9,039 nt of DNA, taken from positions 1 to 9,039 of the forward strand of contig JAFYCU010000206.1 of the NCBI GenBank assembly GCA_017545095.1. Reading direction: 5' to 3'. Source of the stretch: Muribaculaceae bacterium. GTDB lineage: Bacteria > Bacteroidota > Bacteroidia > Bacteroidales > Muribaculaceae. The position numbers were made by a program, and so were the translations under genes. This document shows, piece after piece, positions 6,902-9,039 of the stretch (position 1 is its first letter; each line of letters begins with the position of its first letter). The notes beneath the pieces are model-generated. The model was not told the origin of the DNA and did not search any database. It saw nothing but the letters and a program-made list of their open reading frames with translations.

Positions 6902-7086
6902 TCGAGCCCCGAGAACCAAGCCCCGAGACCCAAGAGCACAATCAGTCCGCAGGTCGCAAGGCACCGCCTTGCGAAAACCAAGAACCGAGCTTCCCGCTGA
7001 GAAAAGCCCCCCTTAGGGGATTGAGGGGACCACGAGCTTGATTACTCATCACTTCATCACTCGTCACTTCTAAAAACAAAATAATT
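6902..7086. repeat. Repeat-rich non-coding gap upstream of the 7087 gene
   Basis: Several short repeat types are packed in this 185-nt gap. 6907-6920 and 6921-6934 are tandem 14-nt copies (CCCCGAGAACCAAG / CCCCGAGACCCAAG, one mismatch). A triloop palindrome sits at 6955-6973. A C6 run and two G4 runs (7007-7028, containing CCCCTTAGGGG) could fold back. A 15-nt period repeat (ACTCATCACTTCATC at 7044-7058, then ACTCGTCACTTC) runs to 7070. No TAnnTTTG promoter box and no ORF is visible. Such strings are reminiscent of dispersed intergenic repeats in Bacteroidales, but that is from memory and was not tested here. Confidence 0.6.
6955..6973. repeat. 8-bp perfect triloop palindrome
   Basis: CGCAAGGC (6955-6962) and GCCTTGCG (6966-6973) pair perfectly around the loop ACC. 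It lies 53 nt after the beta-helix stop. It is followed by AAAA, not T, so on the plus strand it lacks the tail of an intrinsic terminator, though it could protect the 3' end of the beta-helix transcript. It matches the hairpin at 3013-3031 in length and loop size, and at 12 of 19 bases. Confidence 0.55.
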
Positions 7087-7917
7087 ATGAAAAAGATTCT
7101 TTTGCCGCTTTTGGCGGTATTGATGCCGGCTTCCCTGGCCATTGCGGCCGAGGGTGATGCCTGGCCGTGGAATTTCCCGCAGGCCGTTCCGCTGGAGGCC
7201 TCTCCCGGACAGTGGGCACTGAGTTGCTACACCTTCTATCCATCGGCTGTGAAGGAGGGCAAGGATTTGACCGAGAGCACACTGATTTTCTACAGTGGCA
7301 AGCTCGGCGAGGTGGGGGAGAGCGTCACCCCGGTGAATGGCACTGAGATGCCCAATGCGCTGATTATTCCGCTCGACCCTAATGCCCGTGCCAAGAAGGG
7401 CGACATCGTGCTCACTTGGTGGCAGGAGGGCAGCGGACTGCAACGCGCCATCGTCACCGATGCCAGCAACCCCGCCGAACCCAAGGTGGACTACCTGGAC
7501 ATGAACTACGGCGATGAGAAGAACCCCGGCTTCGCCCAACGCGAGGCCGACCAGCAGCTCAAGCCCGGCAGCTTCATCGTTCTGCGCGATGGCGAATGGG
7601 CACCCGGTGCGCAGGTCGCCGCACGCGATGGCGGCGAATGGCTGGCCACCACGCTCGTCTGCGAACACGACGGCAAACTGCTCGTGCTGGGATGGAGCGA
7701 CCATTTGAAGGTGTATGACAAAAAGGATTGCCGTCTGGTTCCGTTCAACGAAAAGCTCAAGAAGGGCGACAAGGTGATGGCAACGTTTGTCGACGGCTAC
7801 CGCAGCGGTTACACCGTGAAGAAAGTGGATGCGAAGATTGGCCGCGTGTGGGTGGAACGCGACGGCAGCACTGATGTGAAGAGCATCGCCGAGGTCACCA
7901 AGGTGCTTGGTGAATGA
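7087..7917 (+). CDS. Exported protein of unknown family with SH3/Tudor-like repeats
   Basis: I do not recognise this 276-aa protein as a named family. It begins with a signal peptide (MKKILLPLLAVLMPASLAIA, cleavage about residue 20-21), so it acts in the periplasm or outside the cell. The mature part holds internally similar stretches shaped like small SH3/Tudor/agenet barrels. Segment A (about 103-137) has KKGDIVLTWW...RAIVTD...VDYLD. Segment B (about 174-219) has GAQVAARDGGEWLATTLV, DGKLLVLGW and a VYDKKDCRLV tail. Segment C (about 225-273) has KKGDKVMATFVDGYRSGYTV, GRVWVERDG and a VKSIAEVTKVL tail. A and C share the KKGDxV opening. ATG 7087 is chosen because it begins the signal peptide. 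No promoter box is seen in the repeat-rich gap upstream, so cotranscription with the beta-helix gene is possible. The gene ends at a bidirectional terminator. Confidence 0.72.
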   Translation: MKKILLPLLAVLMPASLAIAAEGDAWPWNFPQAVPLEASPGQWALSCYTFYPSAVKEGKDLTESTLIFYSGKLGEVGESVTPVNGTEMPNALIIPLDPNARAKKGDIVLTWWQEGSGLQRAIVTDASNPAEPKVDYLDMNYGDEKNPGFAQREADQQLKPGSFIVLRDGEWAPGAQVAARDGGEWLATTLVCEHDGKLLVLGWSDHLKVYDKKDCRLVPFNEKLKKGDKVMATFVDGYRSGYTVKKVDAKIGRVWVERDGSTDVKSIAEVTKVLGE

Positions 7918-7932
7918 CAAGAAAAAGGTGAA

Positions 7933-7983
7933 AAACGAGAGAACGGGCTTCGTGATGATGTGTCGCGAAGCCCGTTCTCGTTT
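7933..7983. terminator. Bidirectional terminator between convergent genes
   Basis: A 12-bp core, GAACGGGCTTCG (7941-7952) with CGAAGCCCGTTC (7966-7977), extends by six more pairs (7933-7938 with 7978-7983) past a 2-nt bulge at 7939-7940. The loop is 13 nt. The outer AAA/TTT pairs give a T-rich exit in both directions: TCGTTTATCGTTATCG on plus, and CGTTTTTCACC on minus. It sits 15 nt after the stop of the 7087 gene and 37 nt beyond the stop of the NlpC gene, so it should end both messages. Confidence 0.85.
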
Positions 7984-8019
7984 ATCGTTATCGCCCGCTG
8001 GTGCAGGGTGCGTTCTGGC

Positions 8020-8577
8020 TTATTCCACCACGCGGCAGGCTCCCATGTAGCGGCGGCTGTAGTAGGACTCGCTCGAATGGCTCACGGTGATGCCCGTGTG
8101 CACAGCGGCGTGGATGAAACGGAAACCGTAGCCGTTGCCGTCAACCTCGGTGACGATGCCCACATGGCCAATGCGGTTGTTCACGGCGCGACCGTTGAAG
8201 AACACCAGGTCGCCCGGCTTGAGGTCGCTGCGCGACACGCGGCGGCCATCGTTGATCTGCGCCACCGAGCGGCGGTCGAGCTGGATGCCGAAACGCTTGA
8301 ACACATAGCTCGTGAACCCTGAGCAGTCGAAGGCACGCGGCGAAGCGGCTCCATGACGATAGGGCACGCCACGGAACTGGTAAGCATAATTGAGGATGTC
8401 CTGAATTCGAAATTGATTCTGGTGCTGGTGGATGGCCGATTGCTCCACCTGCTCACGGATGGTGCCGTGCTTGCGGGCTGCGAGTTCCTGGCTGTGAGCC
8501 GAAACGGCGCCCAAGGTGAGTGTTAAACTAATGGCGAGTGTTGTTACGAATTTCTTGGTGATGTTGCTAAAAGTCAT
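8020..8577 (-). CDS. Exported NlpC/P60 (C40) cysteine peptidase
   Basis: A 185-aa peptidoglycan hydrolase-type enzyme. NlpC/P60 domains usually cut the D-gamma-glutamyl-meso-diaminopimelate bond in stem peptides during wall turnover. The N-terminus has a basic start and a hydrophobic core with cleavage near VSA|HSQ (after residue 27), so it is periplasmic or secreted. There is no lipobox Cys. The catalytic set is complete: Cys85 in AFDCSGFTSYVF, His138 in GHVGIV, and His156 in FIHAA as the polar third residue. The GVPYRHG stretch before Cys85 and LKPGDLVFF between are also typical. The length is near minimal, with only a ~35-residue charged/His-rich linker (36-60) between signal and catalytic domain and no SH3 or LysM targeting domain. 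It is monocistronic here, with its own promoter, a ~90-nt leader and a shared terminator with the 7087 gene. Confidence 0.95.
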   Translation of the reverse strand: MTFSNITKKFVTTLAISLTLTLGAVSAHSQELAARKHGTIREQVEQSAIHQHQNQFRIQDILNYAYQFRGVPYRHGAASPRAFDCSGFTSYVFKRFGIQLDRRSVAQINDGRRVSRSDLKPGDLVFFNGRAVNNRIGHVGIVTEVDGNGYGFRFIHAAVHTGITVSHSSESYYSRRYMGACRVVE

Positions 8578-8669
8578 AAATGATTATTTTGTGCGAGCAG
8601 GAAAGCCCTCTCGTCGGGCAGGATTCACACCGAAAATCTGCGTGCGAAGTGTCCTATTTCGCTGTTTTG
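8578..8669 (-). promoter_or_regulatory. Foldable 5' leader of the NlpC/P60 gene
   Basis: The predicted NlpC transcript carries about 90 nt before its ATG, longer than the ~20-nt leaders elsewhere in this window. Two adjacent hairpins can form. One joins 8621-8630 with 8642-8654: three runs of three pairs (8621-8623/8652-8654, 8624-8626/8646-8648, 8628-8630/8642-8644), with an A-C mismatch and a 3-nt bulge. The other is GCCC 8605-8608 with GGGC 8616-8619 around a 7-nt loop. The A/T-rich end (8578-8590) leaves the start codon accessible. I do not recognise a known riboswitch class. The structure was folded by eye only. Confidence 0.4.
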
Positions 8670-8674
8670 CGGTG

Positions 8675-8705
8675 CAAAATTACGCATAATCATAACCCTG
8701 TGCAA
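8675..8705 (-). promoter_or_regulatory. Promoter of the NlpC/P60 gene
   Basis: On the minus strand, TAATTTTG (complement of 8675-8682) matches TAnnTTTG and is identical to the GH3 -7 box. A TTG (complement of 8703-8705) lies 20 nt upstream as a partial -33 box. The predicted start is near 8669. Confidence 0.65.
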
Positions 8706-8757
8706 GCCCGTGAAACACTTCTAAACATTTAGTTGTTGCGATGTTCCACGATGTTCA

Positions 8758-8799
8758 AACTGCCGCCATCGCCCTGCTGTTGGGCGATGAGCGGCAGTT
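8758..8799. repeat. Strong two-part hairpin (9 bp + 7 bp)
   Basis: AACTGCCGC (8758-8766) pairs with GCGGCAGTT (8791-8799), and ATCGCCC (8768-8774) with GGGCGAT (8782-8788), around a 7-nt loop and a small C/GA internal loop. There is no T-tract directly after it on either strand, so it is not a textbook terminator. No gene upstream on the plus strand needs one here. It could be part of a small RNA, a repetitive palindromic element, or the terminator of the incoming minus-strand neighbour. Confidence 0.55.
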
Positions 8800-8811
8800 G
8801 CAAGTATTAAA

Positions 8812-8827
8812 ATTTGAAATTTCAAAT
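8812..8827. repeat. Perfect 16-bp AT-rich palindrome
   Basis: ATTTGAAATTTCAAAT equals its own reverse complement. It lies about 150 nt upstream of the transposase-like start, in AT-rich DNA. It could be a dimeric-regulator operator or a cruciform at a mobile-element edge; in AT-rich DNA a chance palindrome is also possible. Confidence 0.4.
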
Positions 8828-8885
8828 CGCCAAAAATGACAATATTTAAGGATTTCTCGGTTTCTATAACGTCTATATTGACTGG

Positions 8886-8903
8886 AATTTCTAGAATTTC
8901 TAG
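8886..8903. repeat. Tandem 9-nt direct repeat AATTTCTAG x2
   Basis: AATTTCTAG occurs twice back to back (8886-8894 and 8895-8903), with TTCTAGAA palindromic across the join. It lies about 45 nt upstream of the -7 box at 8947, a position where a regulator or transposase could bind. The function is unknown. Confidence 0.45.
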
Positions 8904-8946
8904 TATTATGTTACATCAAAAACTTTAATTTGTGGAATATTTTTTG

Positions 8947-8954
8947 TACCTTTG
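8947..8954 (+). promoter_or_regulatory. -7 element of the transposase-like gene
   Basis: TACCTTTG matches TAnnTTTG. A TTTG at 8929-8932 lies only 14 nt upstream, shorter than the usual ~20-nt spacing, so the -33 box is doubtful. It predicts a start near 8960 and a leader of about 15-20 nt before ATG 8977. Confidence 0.55.
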
Positions 8955-8976
8955 CCGTTGTTTTATAATGAGAATT

Positions 8977-9039
8977 ATGGCAAGGTACAGGAAACTTAGA
9001 ATTGAACTGACTGACAGTCAGCGCAAGTCGCTTGAGCAA
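8977..9039 (+). CDS. N-terminus of a probable IS630-like transposase (3' truncated by window edge)
   Basis: An open frame begins at ATG 8977 (MARYRKLRIELTDSQRKSLEQ) and runs off the window after 21 codons. The in-frame ATG at 8968 would add only MRI. The sequence resembles the start of helix-turn-helix transposases of the IS630 type found in Bacteroidetes, where a short basic lead is followed by a '[LI]T..[EQ]R..LE' helix before the HTH. That resemblance comes from memory of the family and rests on 21 residues, so the class is tentative; another small HTH protein is possible. The upstream AT-rich DNA with repeats, unlike the GC-rich neighbours, agrees with an inserted element. Whether the gene is intact cannot be seen. 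Confidence 0.45.
   Translation, partial: MARYRKLRIELTDSQRKSLEQ

Larger units (their letters stand above)
8578..8976. other. 400-nt gene-free stretch between NlpC/P60 and the transposase start
   Basis: There is no ORF of useful size. From left to right it holds the NlpC leader and promoter (8578-8705), a 10-nt direct repeat (CGATGTTCCA/CGATGTTCAA, 8739-8758), a strong hairpin (8758-8799), and then a sharp change to AT-rich DNA from about 8798. That part has a perfect 16-bp palindrome (8812-8827), a 9-nt tandem repeat (8886-8903) and a -7 box (8947-8954). The composition change may mark the outer end of an insertion sequence whose gene starts at 8977, but I could not fix its terminal inverted repeat because the other end is outside the window. 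Confidence 0.6.

Noticed and set aside
5369..6964. Minus-strand open frame of 531 codons opposite the beta-helix gene
   Set aside because: It is a shadow of GC-rich codon use. The plus frame has a signal peptide, rung repeats and a promoter box, while the antisense translation is low-complexity (Ala, Val, His-rich) with no recognisable domain.
7042..7070. Possible CRISPR-like array in the ACTCATC repeats
   Set aside because: The units are 7-8 nt and directly adjacent, with no spacers and no cas genes nearby. This is a simple degenerate tandem repeat.
3138..7917. Polysaccharide utilisation locus
   Set aside because: No SusC/SusD-like pair, hybrid two-component system, ECF sigma/anti-sigma pair or sulfatase is present in the window, so the label is not supported.
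8618..8637. Cobalamin-riboswitch-like string GGTGTGAATCC on the minus strand in the NlpC leader
   Set aside because: Only this short core resembles the class. The downstream CCCGCxACTGT segment is missing and the leader is too short for the full aptamer, and the gene is unrelated to cobalamin.

Overview
The window looks like chromosomal DNA of a gut-type Bacteroidales bacterium (Prevotella- or Muribaculaceae-like; the exact family cannot be read from this sequence). This rests on GC-rich coding regions with AT-rich gaps, the Bacteroidetes -7 promoter word TAnnTTTG at five gene-proximal positions, very short A-rich leaders without strong Shine-Dalgarno sequences, a PF02591-type zinc-ribbon gene directly behind a Nif3 gene, and a set of exported proteins (GH3 glycosidase, DUF3108, NlpC/P60, beta-helix) typical of this order.

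Layout. Positions 2-2035 (+) are a compact housekeeping run: the 3' end of aspS, a short-form Nif3-like metal protein 9 nt later, and a coiled-coil/zinc-ribbon protein 6 nt after that, which also seems to have its own promoter inside the nif3 tail. A perfect 17-bp hairpin (2077-2124) closes this run and the convergent DUF3108 gene (2147-2908, -). A divergent spacer (2909-3137) then carries a textbook promoter (TTTG-N20-TAATTTTG) for an exported GH3 glycoside hydrolase (3138-5297, +). Next come an exported parallel beta-helix protein (5384-6901, +) and an unrecognised exported protein with SH3/Tudor-like repeats (7087-7917, +). The 185-nt gap between these last two is crowded with short repeats. 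A bulged bidirectional terminator (7933-7983) separates the latter from a convergent NlpC/P60 peptidase (8020-8577, -), which has its own promoter and a roughly 90-nt foldable leader. The last 400 nt are non-coding and end at the first codons of what is probably an IS630-like transposase (8977 to the window edge).

How the genes relate. Five of the eight genes carry N-terminal signal peptides, so the centre of the window is a cell-envelope or secreted-protein neighbourhood rather than one pathway. GH3 and the beta-helix protein share a strand and could both act on glycans, but there is no SusC/SusD pair, sulfatase or regulator here, so this is not a demonstrable polysaccharide utilisation locus. 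I see no defence system, CRISPR array, RNA gene or clear new system. The points most worth a second look are the repeat-like secreted protein at 7087, the compensated pair of triloop hairpins at 3013 and 6955, the repeat-rich gap at 6902-7086, and the structured leader of the NlpC gene.
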